A stretch of 64,000 nt of DNA, taken from Zea mays. Lineage: Eukaryota > Streptophyta > Magnoliopsida > Poales > Poaceae. Below, one piece after another: positions 1 to 10,608 of this stretch. The position numbers and the translations under genes are program-made. The notes under the pieces were generated by a model. It saw nothing but the letters and a program-made list of their open reading frames with translations. It had not been told where the DNA came from and ran no database searches. Position 1 is the first letter of the stretch, and every line of letters starts with the position of its first letter. The stretch is from positions 84,546,207 to 84,610,206 of the forward strand of contig NC_050098.1 in assembly GCF_902167145.1 (NCBI RefSeq), in the 5' to 3' direction.

Positions 1-860
1 AATGCGGGGTACTAGTGGTACGCTAGGCAGACGATGTTCCAAATAAATGAATCAATGGATGTGGTAGTTGTCGCACGTGAATTATTGTTAGTAAGTAGTT
101 AAAGTACGAGCTATGTGAGAATCATGCTAGAAACTAGTATGCGGCATACAACTGTGTTCGTGTGATAAATAATAGGTCAGTTGGTATAGTTGGTGTCATT
201 GGCAAATGGGGATGATTCTTGTGGTGCGATAAAAATTGGAAAGGCAAAGAACGTGGGTAGTGTGTCGATCCAGTTAACCGATAGGTTTCGTAAACACGCT
301 TGTGATTCATTTATGTGCATGATAAGGTCAATGCCTTGTCGTCGTAGCCTTAGGAAATTTTCTGAAACGCGCTAGTGCTCTACTGATAGGTTGAATAAAC
401 TTGAGATGTATTACAATAGCTGTGTCGTGCCGGTCATCTAAAAATGGCGAAAGGTGGTGTGTGATGGTAATTGGGAAATAGTCACGTCATTAGCCAACTC
501 ATGTTAGGTAGGAGCTGATTGTGTTAAGTCATTGTTATATATGTTGTGTCTTGAATTGTGATAATAATAGGCAAGCCGACGTGTATGCTGTCTAGCGGGC
601 GGTGTCGTTGTTCTAGCTAGTCGACTCTTAGATGACTTTAGTTAAGCTTGTAGTCACGGTAAATTGCTTGTTGTATTCTAAATGCGTATGGTTACGGTCG
701 CGGATGAAAAGTATTAGTGCTCATATAATGTTTAATTTAAAACGCAAATGGTTGGGTGATTATCGGGGAGAATGCGTCGTTGATTGGTTGTAGTAGTTTT
801 AGTGCACTAAATGACTTGAATAAAAATTGGTAAGTTGACTTGTTGGTTCTCATTTGATTA

Positions 861-2040
861 ATTTAACTCTAACAAATGGTAAAGCGCTAGAGTAATTCAA
901 GTCTCTCGAACGCGGCGATTCTTGAATTATATAGAAGCTGAATTTCATTGATTGTTGTTTTGGACTGCACGCACTGTTTTTGTTGTGCTGTTTGTTTGAT
1001 AAACCAAATCATGTTTTCTGTAGAAAAGTCATATAGAAGAGTTGTAGATAACATGATTATCTTGCTTGTACTGAAATTTGACAGCCATAAATCTGATTGT
1101 TTAGGAGTTGTGCTTTTCACAAGCCCAGCACCTGAATCTGTCGAATCTCTGAACAGATTTCAGAGATTGCAATGGTTGCTTAAGTTAATCTTGAAATTAG
1201 TTATGGGTGGTCACAAGAAAGTTGTAGATAACTTTATCATCTTACTTGTGTTAAAATTTGACAGCCACAGGTCTAACAGTTTAGGAGTTGTGCTTTTTAC
1301 AAATTCAGTAACTGAATGTGTCCAAATTCTGTACAGATTTCAGAAACTGCACTGTTTTCTCAATTTAATATTGCCACCTGTTCATGGTCGTTATAAGAAA
1401 GTTGTAGATGCTTTTTTGATCTTGCTTGTGTTAAAATTTCGTAACTAAAGGCCTGACGGTTTAAGAGTTATGAATTTTACAACTTGGTTGCTGTGTTCTG
1501 TCCACCGTCAGAACAGGTTTTGAAAACTGCGTTGTTTGATTCAGTTAAACACAGAATCACTTCTGGGTGATTATAAAAGTTATGTAGTGCAATTGCCAAG
1601 CTTTCCAAAAAGTCTTGGATCACTATTTTTGGTGGTCTGAAGATTAAGTTATTGATGTTTAAAGTCTGAAGACTGAATCTGTCCAGTTCTGGACAGCACA
1701 ACTTTCATGGTGTATTTTACCCTTGATACATGCTAAACCAGCCAGGGATGTTTATAAATAATTTGTAGAACATTTAATTAGCTTTCCAGAAAGTCTAGGA
1801 TCACTTTGTTTGGATGTCTGAATCTTTTGTTGTGAATTTTTGAAGCTGCAAGTCTGAATCTGTCCAAATCTAGACAGAGCTGCTGTATTTGCACAATTCG
1901 ACCTTGCTAAGTGTTTAATCAGGTCGTGATGACAATACCAAAGTTGTAGAGCACTTTTTAAGCTTTCCAGAAAATCCTAGTTTGATATTTTTGGACTAAC
2001 CATTGAAGAGTTATGATTAAAACAAGCAACTGCTGTATTG
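861..2040 (+). repeat. Degenerate ~180-bp tandem array inside the C' LTR
   Basis: Similar segments restart near 1041, 1221, 1401, 1579, 1762 and 1943, a step of 178-183 bases. Each begins with a GTTGTAGA-like block and continues with a TGACAGCCACAGGTCT-like block, a TTTAGGAGTTGTG block and a CTGAATCTGTCCA-like block. Units two and three are closest to each other and the right-hand units are strongly decayed. A possible further unit lies before 1041. The LTR of element B carries two related segments about 200 bp apart (34547 and 34746 on the opposite strand). Confidence 0.65.
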
Positions 2041-4016
2041 CTGTCTAAAAATTCTGCTAGTGCTCATTTGATTGTTAGTTCACCCGTTTGGCTAAAAATG
2101 TTTGGTTAGCACTTAAATAAATGTAGACTTGCCATGACTAAGCTTAATATTGCCTAAGTGTCCTGTTTTATATGTTTCTTCTCTATTTGATTGTGATATA
2201 GGAGTTCATAGACATGAATGCCTAGGTCCTATTTAAACTTACGTTGTATTGGTTGCTCTTGTACGGTCAATAGAAGAACAAATGAACGATTAAGGTGAGC
2301 GTAGTAAATGCGTGTACTTGTGATATCGTGGTCATGTTGCGTAAATAAATAAAATGTTGTCATCTCTTTAATGGTGTTAATGATGAACGCCGATAACATA
2401 CGAATAGCTAGCGCTTGCGTATAGTCGTTGCGGTGTCTTACAATTAAATGTTAGTTTGCTACCATGTATTTATATAGCTTGTAATATTTTTCATTGTATT
2501 CATACATATGCATCCTGCATCTCATTTAGGACCGAGAGGTGACGACCGTGCAAGTGATGTGGTGCCAACCACAAGATGCAGTTGGTGGACGTACTGAAGG
2601 ATGGTGGACTTGACCAGTGGATGCTCACCGAGCGAGTACCCTCCCCCAGCAAACACTACCTAAGTGTTAAATTAAAGGCAAGCCCCGGTTTATGCATAAT
2701 CGTTTATATATGCTATTTTACTACACTTAATGTTTGTAGGCTTGTACTGTGCACTTAAGTGTAGGAGTTGCCTGAAACCCTAGTTGCATGAACTCAGGAT
2801 TCCTTTGAGATGGATACTAGTATGCTAGGTCGAGTAGCTGCTTTAATAATTAGGGATCTCGGTAGAAGTCGAGTGATTTTTCTAGCACTCGCGCGAGATC
2901 AGGAATTGGTTGTATCCACTTCGATAACAGAATGATGATGGTCTGTGGACACGGATCCATGGGGATGCGTGGTCTACGAGATGAGAAATTGGAATAAGGA
3001 TTAACGTGCGGATACCTGTGTCAAGCGTTTGAACGTACTAAACACATGCCGAGAAATATGGTAAATCGGTAAGCCTAGTACCTGAGTGAACCTGCCCGCA
3101 GATTGCCCTCCTCACGCGATCTGAGACGAGGTCTCCCATTCCGGTTATGGTGGGTACAAGTGCGGTCACTGCACGACGGCCAGTCGGGGTCAGTGAGGCA
3201 TTGTACGCCAAGGCGGTGAGCCCCTTTCTGTTGCCAGGGAATCGATGGGGACGGTTGATATGTGTGGGGACGGAGTGCCCCTGCATGTCGTGTGTTTAGG
3301 TTTACCTTGCAAGGATAAAAACTCGATTCGAATCGTCTGCTTCTCGCAGCTAATGAGACTGCTTGATCCATTGTACTGCATTGAGTAACAAGTGAAAAGA
3401 TGATGAGTTGATATAAGATGTTGATTGCTTAAAAATGTTTGATATCATGTATGAGTAGCTAGGTACTCATCTAGTTTAAAAAGGATCATACTAAAACTTG
3501 AAAAGCTAAAACTTGATTTTAGACTCAGCTAGTGCTTTTGGCAAACCAAACCCCTCAGCCAAACAGCTGCATGTCTAGAGGTAGAGGAGTAGACTCCTCA
3601 CACCGGGTAAGTCTAGCTGAGTATTAGTATACTCAGCCTTGCTTGTGACATAATTTTTGTAGGCACTCTTTAGGATGATTGGTTGATGGTGTGACTTGGC
3701 CTTCGTCCCTGCCTCTGGGACAGACGGTCGAGTGGGTTACTGCTTCCGCAGGAGAGGACCAGGAGGAGTAGTGTGGCCAGGCTTCGCCATGTTACTTGAT
3801 TCTTCTCCGTTAGTTATTTCCGCTGCATTAAAATTTATGGTTATTACTTCTGAAACTCCGACAATGTAATCACTAATGATACTTATTAAATTTGTGGTAT
3901 TATGTTTTATTGTATCTCTCTGTGCCTCACCTTCGAGTGAGCTAGTGGTATTCGATTCTGGTAAGTGGCTTTATCGGACTAGATCCGAGGGACTGATGGG
4001 TTATTCCTGTTTAAGT

Positions 4017-4021
4017 GTGTT
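4017..4021. repeat. Target site duplication of element G, left copy (GTGTT)
   Basis: The same five bases flank the right end of the element at 14250-14254, showing that G is a complete insertion into the C' LTR. Confidence 0.93.
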
Positions 4022-4496
4022 TGTTGGGGCGAAGGCAAAGACGCCACCCTTCGCTCGTCGCCTTTCGCTGCAGTCGCTGGTCTGACAAAGACAAAACGGG
4101 CAGGGACACCCTTCGCTTCATTCAGCACCAGACGAAGGCCTGCGGTGACGTCTCCCCGCAGCACGGCCTCGTCCTACTCTGAGGCCCACGTGTGATCTGG
4201 CCCATTGTAACGGGCCCCGCGTGGCCGCCTTTGTGTTACGGGCCTAGTTTGTAAAGGCATTCTTGTAATTACAGCTTGTAACCCTGCTTTATGGGTATAT
4301 TCTGGGGACAAACTAGGTGTCTGAGGGCACATGCGTCCTTAACACAAGGCGCTGGGCACTCAGATACCTATAAATACCCCCGCACAGTGCCCGTGAGGGG
4401 CTAGATCAACAAAGCTATTGCCCCCGAGCACGTAACCCTGTTGTCACCACCGTTCACCCTTGTTGGCCTCCTTGCTGCTGAGAGCAAGTTCCAACA
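4022..4496 (+). repeat. 5' LTR of element G
   Basis: It starts TGTTGGGGCGAAGG and ends TTCCAACA. It is 475 bp long and matches 13775-14249 except at three positions, all base substitutions. A TATA box lies at 4369-4376, so transcription would start near 4400. Confidence 0.95.
4369..4376 (+). promoter_or_regulatory. TATA box of the G 5' LTR
   Basis: TATAAATA sits 121 bp before the LTR end, a normal place for a U3/R promoter. The same octamer is in the 3' LTR at 14122-14129. Confidence 0.75.
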
Positions 4497-4498
4497 TT

Positions 4499-4511
4499 TG
4501 GCGCCCACCGT
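4499..4511 (+). other. Candidate primer binding site of element G
   Basis: TGGCGCCCACCGT begins two bases after the LTR end, where minus-strand DNA synthesis starts from a tRNA. TGGCGCC-type sites are usual in Tat elements; I cannot name the tRNA with certainty. Confidence 0.75.
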
Positions 4512-4536
4512 TCGTGCTACGACAAGACCACCCGCG

Positions 4537-6213
4537 ATGGCACCCAAGAGAGCTAACCCGAAGGCTGACGAGGCTGCGAAGGCAGCACTGCTAGCCACAA
4601 GAAAGGGCAAGGCCCTCGCCCTCACCCAATCCACCCACCAAGAGCCCACTGAAGACAACATTCCCCGCACCTGCGAAGACGACACCTTCCACACCTGCGG
4701 GCCCGAAGGACAATCGCAGCCGCCCCCAGGCTTCGCCCCACTGGAGGTCGCGGATCTCACCGAGGACGGCGAGGTCCTCGGCGTCTCAACAGAAGAACAG
4801 TTACAGCTGCGCGCCCTGCGCCTCAAGAACCGCAATCTCCAGAGGCAGAAAGAGATACTGGAAGCCAAGCGCCAGCGTGTGTCCGCACTAGCCAAGGTGC
4901 GGCAAATGATACGCGACGAGGAGCAGAAGGCCCAAGACCTCGAGCGCGAGATCGCGCTGATGCAGCGCGAAGGCCACCTCGGTCTACAACAAGAGCCACC
5001 CCTCCAGCAGCGCGCACAACCGGAAGACACGCGCGAAGGCCACCTCGGCCTGCAGCATGGCCCACCCCTGCAACACCGGGCGCAGCCGGAGAACCCGCGT
5101 TTCCCCCAGCATGACTACGCCTTCCAGCACGACGCGCCATTCCAAGGGGTCAACTACCTCGACGAGCGAAGTCCCCTGGCGCCACACCTGCAAGTGACGC
5201 CTTGGCCAGCTAACTTCCGAGCAGGGGCATATCCCAAGTACAACGGCAGCACCGATCCGGCGCAATACATAATGAGTTATCAAGTCGCCGTTGCATCCGC
5301 CGGAGGGGACGACGCCACAATGGCGAAGTCTTTCATCATCGCCCTAGAGGGCCCAGCACTCACCTGGTTCACCAGATTGCCTCCGCTGTCCATTGATTCG
5401 TGGAGAAGTCTCAGGGACAAGTTCCTTCTCAACTTCCAAGGGTACCGTCCAGACACCGATGCTTTGGCCGAGCTCTCGCTCTGCAAACAGCTGGAAAAGG
5501 AGACTCTGCGGGAGTATTACCGCAAATTCTTAACACTCAAGTCACAGCTGCCCTCCGTCGATGATCAGATCGCTATCCACTACGCCATCAGTGGCCTTCG
5601 GGCCGGCGTCCTCTACAGCCACTGTATCAGAGATCCACCCAAGAACCTTCAGGAGCTATATCAGCTCTTTGAAAAATATGCCAAATCCGAAGAGCTCCAC
5701 CAGCGCAAAGTTGAGTCACAGCGGAAGCCCAAAGATGCCCCGCAGTCCAGCCGCACATGGACGAGGACTCCGCAACTAGACTCCGGTCGAGATGGCCGCA
5801 GTCAACAGCAAGTGCACAACATCGCAAACCAGCAGCCTGCTGCTGACCCCCCTCGTCGCCAGGAATATCCCCCCCAAGGCTGCGGAAACGGAACTCGTGG
5901 CAGGGGCCGAGGGCGCGCGCAGCCGCCGCGCCGGTTCTACTGCCTTTTCCATGGCGAAGACTGCGCCCACCAAACCAAAGACTGCCCCGAGACGAAGGCC
6001 ACCAGAGACAAAATGGCGCGGGCGCAGCCAGCCGACAATCCCAGAATTGTCGCGCATAATTACCAGCCACCCCCTCCACCATATATCCACGCTCCCGCTC
6101 CGCATCCACCGCACCACGCTTACCAACACCATCAGGAAGTACAAATTGTACCTCCTCCACCCCCACCACCACACCAGCAACACCAAAACAGTACTCGAAG
6201 GGCAGGTCGGTAG
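4537..6213 (+). CDS. gag: Gag polyprotein of element G
   Basis: The ATG at 4537 starts MAPKRANPK, 41 bases after the LTR; the open frame reaches up into the LTR without another start in the leader, so this is the likely start. The product is 558 residues: a charged, Ala-rich N-terminus, a predicted coiled coil (about 85-150), two 22-residue repeats starting REGHLGLQ (about 145-190), then the retrotransposon Gag core (about 225-400, with WFTRLPP and the LREYYRKF block) that forms the particle. Near the C-terminus there is an FYCLFHGEDCAHQTKDC metal-knuckle-like motif (about 480) and a Pro/His-rich tail. The last residues are probably altered by the deletion that removed protease and early RT: the frame ends at TAG 6211-6213 while pol resumes in another frame at about 6190. 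No stop breaks the frame. Confidence 0.88.
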   Translation: MAPKRANPKADEAAKAALLATRKGKALALTQSTHQEPTEDNIPRTCEDDTFHTCGPEGQSQPPPGFAPLEVADLTEDGEVLGVSTEEQLQLRALRLKNRNLQRQKEILEAKRQRVSALAKVRQMIRDEEQKAQDLEREIALMQREGHLGLQQEPPLQQRAQPEDTREGHLGLQHGPPLQHRAQPENPRFPQHDYAFQHDAPFQGVNYLDERSPLAPHLQVTPWPANFRAGAYPKYNGSTDPAQYIMSYQVAVASAGGDDATMAKSFIIALEGPALTWFTRLPPLSIDSWRSLRDKFLLNFQGYRPDTDALAELSLCKQLEKETLREYYRKFLTLKSQLPSVDDQIAIHYAISGLRAGVLYSHCIRDPPKNLQELYQLFEKYAKSEELHQRKVESQRKPKDAPQSSRTWTRTPQLDSGRDGRSQQQVHNIANQQPAADPPRRQEYPPQGCGNGTRGRGRGRAQPPRRFYCLFHGEDCAHQTKDCPETKATRDKMARAQPADNPRIVAHNYQPPPPPYIHAPAPHPPHHAYQHHQEVQIVPPPPPPPHQQHQNSTRRAGR

Positions 6214-8818
6214 AAACATATTTACATATGTGGACGACATCATCGTCGCCAGCAAGAATAAGGAGGACCACCTCGCCGACCTCGCCGAGACATTCGCGAA
6301 CATGCGAGATGCACGACTCCGCCTGAACCCGGAAAAGTGCGTCTTCGGTGTTCGCCAGGGCAAGATATTGGGTTACCTGGTGTCACACCGCGGCATCGAG
6401 GCCAACCCAACCAAGATCCAGGCCATCGTCGACATGTCGCCTCCGCAGTCCGTCAGGGACGTCCAGCGTCTGACAGGCAGATTGGCCGCTCTCAACAGAT
6501 TCATCTCCAGGTCCGCCGAGCGAAGTCTCCCCTTCCTCAAAACACTTCGCGGTGCGAAAGACTTCGCTTGGGGGCCGGAGCAAGCAGCGGCCTTCGCCTC
6601 ATTAAAACAGTACTTATCGGAGCTGGCCATCCTCACAAGCCCCGACTCCTCGCTCCCCCTATTGCTCTATGTCGCGGCTTCGCCGCACGCGGTCAGCGCG
6701 GCACTAGTGCAGGAGCAGACTGTTGAAGGCACAGTCAGACAGTGCCCTATTTACTATGTCTCCGAAGTCCTGACACCGTCCAAATGCAACATGACAGAGC
6801 TGGAGAAGATCGCCTACGCAGTTGTTATGTCCTCGCGCAAACTGCGCCATTACTTTGAAGCATTCAAGGTCCGAGTCACCTCTGACAGGGGGCTCGGCGA
6901 ACTATTCAGAAACCCGGAGACATCAGTGAGGATTGCCAAGTGGGCAGCCGAACTCTCCGGCTACCACATCAGCTTCGAGCCCAGGACAGCCATCAAGTCG
7001 CAAGTCCTGGCAGACTTCGTCGTCGACTGGACTGGGCCAGTAGCACAGCCGGACCCGTCCACAGAAAAGGTCTGGACCATCCATTGCGACGGCGCATGGT
7101 GCCATGCGGGGGCAGGCGTCGCTGCAATCGTCACCTCACCAACCGGAGTCAAACACAGATATGCAGCACGCCTCAGCTTCGCTCTGAAATCCGACAGATG
7201 CACAAACAACATCGCAGAGTATGAAGCGGTTATCCTCGGCCTCCGCAAGCTAAGGGCCCTCGGAGTCACCACATGTATCATCAAGACAGACTCCAAGATA
7301 GTTGCCGGCCAGATCGAGAAAGACTATGCAGCAAAGGACCCCGCGCTCATGCAATACCTCGCGGCTATCCGAAGTCTCGAGAGACAGTTCAAGGGATTCA
7401 CCTTGCAGCATGTGGATAGGGCCAAGAACGAGGAGGCCGACGCATTGGCCAAGGCTGCCGCCAGGGGCGAGCCCTTGCCTTCCGACGTGTTCTTTCACAC
7501 CATCGGCACGCCTGCCGTCCGGAGCCCCGAAGGGCTCCAAATAACTAATGATAGCGAGGGCCACCGTATAGTCAACCTAATCATGACCGAAGACTGGCGG
7601 GCACCAATAACCCTGTTCCTACAGGGGTACTATCATCCAACTGACGTCAGTGAGGCAAAGCGCCTCAGACATCGAAGCCGGGACTTCGCACTGATTGAGG
7701 GCCAATTATACAAGAAAGGGGTCAGTCAGCCAATGCTTAAATGCGTCACGAAAACCGAAGGCATGCAGATCCTTCGCGAAGTCCACAGTGGCACGTGCGG
7801 CTCGCACGCAGGGCCAAGGGCCCTGGCTGCCAAGGTGATCCGACAAGGGTTTTACTGGCCCACAATGATCTGCGCCGCAAATCGGGTCACAAGGTCCTGC
7901 GAAGCCTGCCAGAAGTTCTCTCCTCGGTCAGGCAACCCCTCGCAATATACAAAGCTGATTGCCCATACATGGCCTCTCCAGCGCTGGGGCCTAGACATCG
8001 TCGGGCCCCTGCCCACCGCTCAGGGGAACCTTAAGTTTGCCTTCGTAGCCGTCGAATACTTCACCAAATGGATTGAAGCGAGGGCTGTTTCCACAATCAC
8101 ATCAAAGACTGCCCAAAAATTCTTCTGGCAGAACATCGTTTGCCGCTTCGGAGTACCGTCCGAGCTAACAGTTGACAACGGCAAGCAGTTCGACAGCCAA
8201 GATTTCAAGGATTTTTGTTTCTCCATCGGCACCAAGCTTGCCTTCGCTTTAGTCTATCACCCGCAGTCCAACGGGGTCGTGGAGCGTGCCAATGGGAAAA
8301 TATTCACAGCTGTCAAAAAGATGCTCCTCGATGAAAAAAAAGGCAGATGGACCGATTTATTACCGGAGGCAGTCTGGGCGCTAAACACAACTGAGTGCAG
8401 GGCGACCGGGTTCACTCCTTTCCGCCTTCTATATGGATCGGAGGCAATGACCCCGCAAGAAATAAAGCATGGGTCTCCGCGTACAGTTCCGTCAGCCGTC
8501 CCCGACGTGGACGAGCCAACTTCAAAAGATCTCATTGACGGAGACCGGGTCTTCGCCCTACAGGCCCTAAACAAATACCAAGCCCAGACCAAAGCATGGC
8601 GCGACCACGCAGTCATCCCGAGGGAGTTCAGCGAGGGGGACCTCGTACTCGTCCGAACAGCTCGGACGGAGTCCAGGGGCAAGTTGGAGCCCAAGTGGGA
8701 GAGCCCCTTCATAGTCAAGTCAAAAGCTTCCCCCAGCGCTTACAGGCTCACAACGCCAAATGGCGAGGACCTGGAGCACTCCTGGAACATCGACAACCTT
8801 CGCAAATTTTTTGTTTGA
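6191..8818 (+). pseudogene. pol: Truncated pol of element G: RT C-terminal part, two RNase H domains, integrase
   Basis: An open frame without its own start enters just before the RT catalytic box TYVDDIIVAS (YVDD codons 6227-6238). The RT palm before it and the whole protease are absent. Next come the RT thumb, a first RNase H (about 6645-7030) whose expected Asp is replaced (LYVAAS), and a second RNase H (about 7066-7450) with HCDGAW, NNIAEYEA, KTDSK and EEADALA, which keeps the D-E-D-D pattern. Integrase follows: H-H-C-C zinc site (VHSGTCGSHAG to SCEAC, 7770-7915), then catalytic D at 7994, D at 8174 and E at 8282, and a C-terminal domain ending in FRKFFV-like residues before TGA. Pol is in a different frame from gag. 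The frame is otherwise unbroken for 875 codons. Known role: reverse transcription and integration of the element. Confidence 0.88.
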
Positions 8819-9050
8819 CCCATTTAGGGCTGATTTCGCCCTTGTAATTCGCCGCAAACAATCTTGTACCGGCCCACACTCTTTTCCTCTCGGGGGGTGA
8901 GGTTTTTAACGAGGCGGAGCCATGTAATATATGTGAGAAAAATCCCCAGCAAAAACATGTCGAAAAAAGACCGCGACAACGGTCTTCGGCATTCGACCAA
9001 TTCGAAGTCACCGCGAGGCTAAGCGCTAGCCACCCTCGCGTGCGACAAAT
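8819..9050 (+). other. Untranslated stretch after pol of element G
   Basis: No gene. It has a CTCGGGGGGTGAGGTTTTTAA block at 8897-8917, a kind of sequence often seen after pol in Tat elements, and a short hairpin (AGACCG...CGGTCT, 8968-8985). It leads into the 80-bp array. Confidence 0.5.
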
Positions 9051-9480
9051 CCGCGCAGAAGTCGCCTAAGGGTGCAGCCGGACTAAGCACAACAAGTGCG
9101 AAAAAATCCGATGTCTATCGCGAAGACTATCCGCGCAGAAGTCGCCTAAGGGTGCAGCCGGACTAAGCACAACAAGTGCGAAAAAATCCGATGTCTATCG
9201 CGAAGACTATCCGCGCAGAAGTCGCCTAAGGGTGCAGCCGGACTAAGCACAACAAGTGCGAAAAAATCCGATGTCTATCGCGAAGACTATCCGCGCAGAA
9301 GTCGCCTAAGGGTGCAGCCGGACTAAGCACAACAAGTGCGAAAAAATCCGATGTCTATCGTGAAGACTATCCGCGCAGAAGTCGCCTCAGGGTGCAGCCG
9401 GACTAGCACAACAAGTGCGAAAAAACCCGAAGTCTATCGCAAAGACTCCGCGCAGAAGCCGCCTAAGGGCGCAGCCGAAC
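9051..9480 (+). repeat. 80-bp tandem array of element G
   Basis: Units start at 9051, 9131, 9211, 9291 and 9371, exactly 80 bases apart, and a worn sixth at about 9448. Each starts CCGCGCAGAAGTCGCCTA and contains GGTGCAGCCGGACTAAGC and AACAAGTGCGAAAAAATCCG. The first four units are almost identical; the fifth has small changes and a one-base loss. It lies between pol and the antisense gene. Tandem arrays at this place are known in Grande-type elements. Confidence 0.93.
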
Positions 9481-9666
9481 TAGTACAACAAAAGCAGAAG
9501 CAATAGCATCAAACCATCCGTGCTAAGAACGACTATAATCACAACAGCACAGCATAACCAACCATACCAGACAAAGGCACACAACGTCCTCGCAAGCACA
9601 GGCACGCGAGGGCACACAACTTCATCGTACAAACCTCTACACATATACAAGCGAGGGCACCACACT

Positions 9667-10137
9667 CTACATCGGCTCAACCTTAGGAATAATTCCCATC
9701 TCTCTATAATTAAATAACATTATCCTAAGCTCCTCACCCGCAAAAAGACTTCGCAGTTCCCTTTCCCCTGTACTCACAGCGGCCGGCAAAGACAACAGTT
9801 CCTGACGACCAGCCCTACTCACACGAAGCCGAGCCCCCTCCTCCACGCTAACCCTACGTTTTGCAACCGCCCTTCGTCGGCGGCGCCCGGTGCTAGGGCC
9901 TGGCACGTCTGGCGCGTCCGCGGCGTGTGGCGAAGCCTCCGCCGCAGCCACGTCCAAGGCCGCAAAATAATCCAAGTCCTCCTCCGACGACTCCTCAGTC
10001 CACTCAACCGAGCTCCCGGAGTCGGTAAAATCAAAAAACTCAGATGCAAACCCACCATATTCATTCCCACCTTCCGCGGTCGAAGCCGCCAAAAACTCAG
10101 TAGTAGCGGTTGCGTGCGCAGGCCCAAAATCTTGAAC
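9667..10137 (-). CDS. Antisense gene of G, exon 6 (acidic C-terminus)
   Basis: It starts after the acceptor GCTGCGCAG with VQDFGPAHATATTEF and runs 156 codons to TAG. It has an acidic segment rich in S, D and E (SSVEWTEESSEEDLDYF), then GRRRRRAVAKRR, a basic patch, and a hydrophobic end ...NYREMGIIPKVEPM. No domain is recognised. Bases 9481-9666, beyond the stop towards the 80-bp array, would be its 3' untranslated region. Confidence 0.65.
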   Translation of the reverse strand, partial: VQDFGPAHATATTEFLAASTAEGGNEYGGFASEFFDFTDSGSSVEWTEESSEEDLDYFAALDVAAAEASPHAADAPDVPGPSTGRRRRRAVAKRRVSVEEGARLRVSRAGRQELLSLPAAVSTGERELRSLFAGEELRIMLFNYREMGIIPKVEPM

Positions 10138-10204
10138 CTGCGCAGCAACCAAAATTCAGCACAACATCCAAAAATTCCCCAACCCTAAACAACCACTACG
10201 CCAC

Positions 10205-10531
10205 CTGCGAAGGCCCTGACGCTGCGGGAGCCTCCGCCGTTGGACCCGCCGTTGGTCCCGCCGCTGCCTCCGCCGTTGTTTCCGCCGCCACCGCCACGGG
10301 ATCTTCAGCACTCGGCACAGCAGCTGCGGGGGCATCAGGGGCGCCTTCGGCCACCTTCGGGGGCAGGTCTTCGCCGGCCGCAGCGGATGTGGAGGCAGCC
10401 GTCGTGATCGCTGCGGTCTCCGGGGTTGGCTCCAGGGCGACCCCAGTCACAGCCTCCGCAAGGGTCGGCTCCGAGTCTGGCAGCTCGCTGTTCAGAGCCC
10501 CGAAGTCGTCCACCCGCTCGCCGCGCTCCGC
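10205..10531 (-). CDS. Antisense gene of G, exon 5
   Basis: It is bounded by the acceptor CTTGTCCTAG (before 10531) and the donor CAG/GTGGCG (10205/10204). Its 109 codons start AERGERVDDFGALNSELPDSE and become an Ala/Pro/Thr/Glu-rich, probably disordered chain. Without splicing the frame would stop four codons later, which supports the intron. Confidence 0.65.
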
Positions 10532-10608
10532 CTAGGACAAGACACACAAATTCAGCAAACACACGCACAGCCCGCATACAGCAAACGCCAAGCAAACAAC
10601 AACGTTAC

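Larger units (their letters stand above)
1..4021 (+). repeat. Element C': left 4.0 kb of a plus-sense chromovirus-type LTR
   Basis: No gene is seen here. From about 2650 to 4021 the sequence is the reverse complement, with scattered mismatches, of 29800-31140, the LTR of element C. It includes the AAGGCAAGCCCCGGT block, the GTATACTCAGC block and the ending region, which resumes after inserted element G at 14255. Bases 1-860 hold nothing I recognise; 861-2040 is a degenerate array of about 180 bp. The LTR of C is 4263 bp and 4082 bp of C' lie in the window, so the LTR start should be roughly 180 bp to the left. It may be a 3' LTR or a solo LTR; the window cannot decide. The short ORFs, including one on the minus strand at 3075-3371, look like chance reading frames in a conserved LTR block. 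Confidence 0.8.

Noticed and set aside
9051..9480. CRISPR-like array
   Set aside because: The units are contiguous 80-bp tandem repeats without unique spacers, inside a plant retrotransposon.
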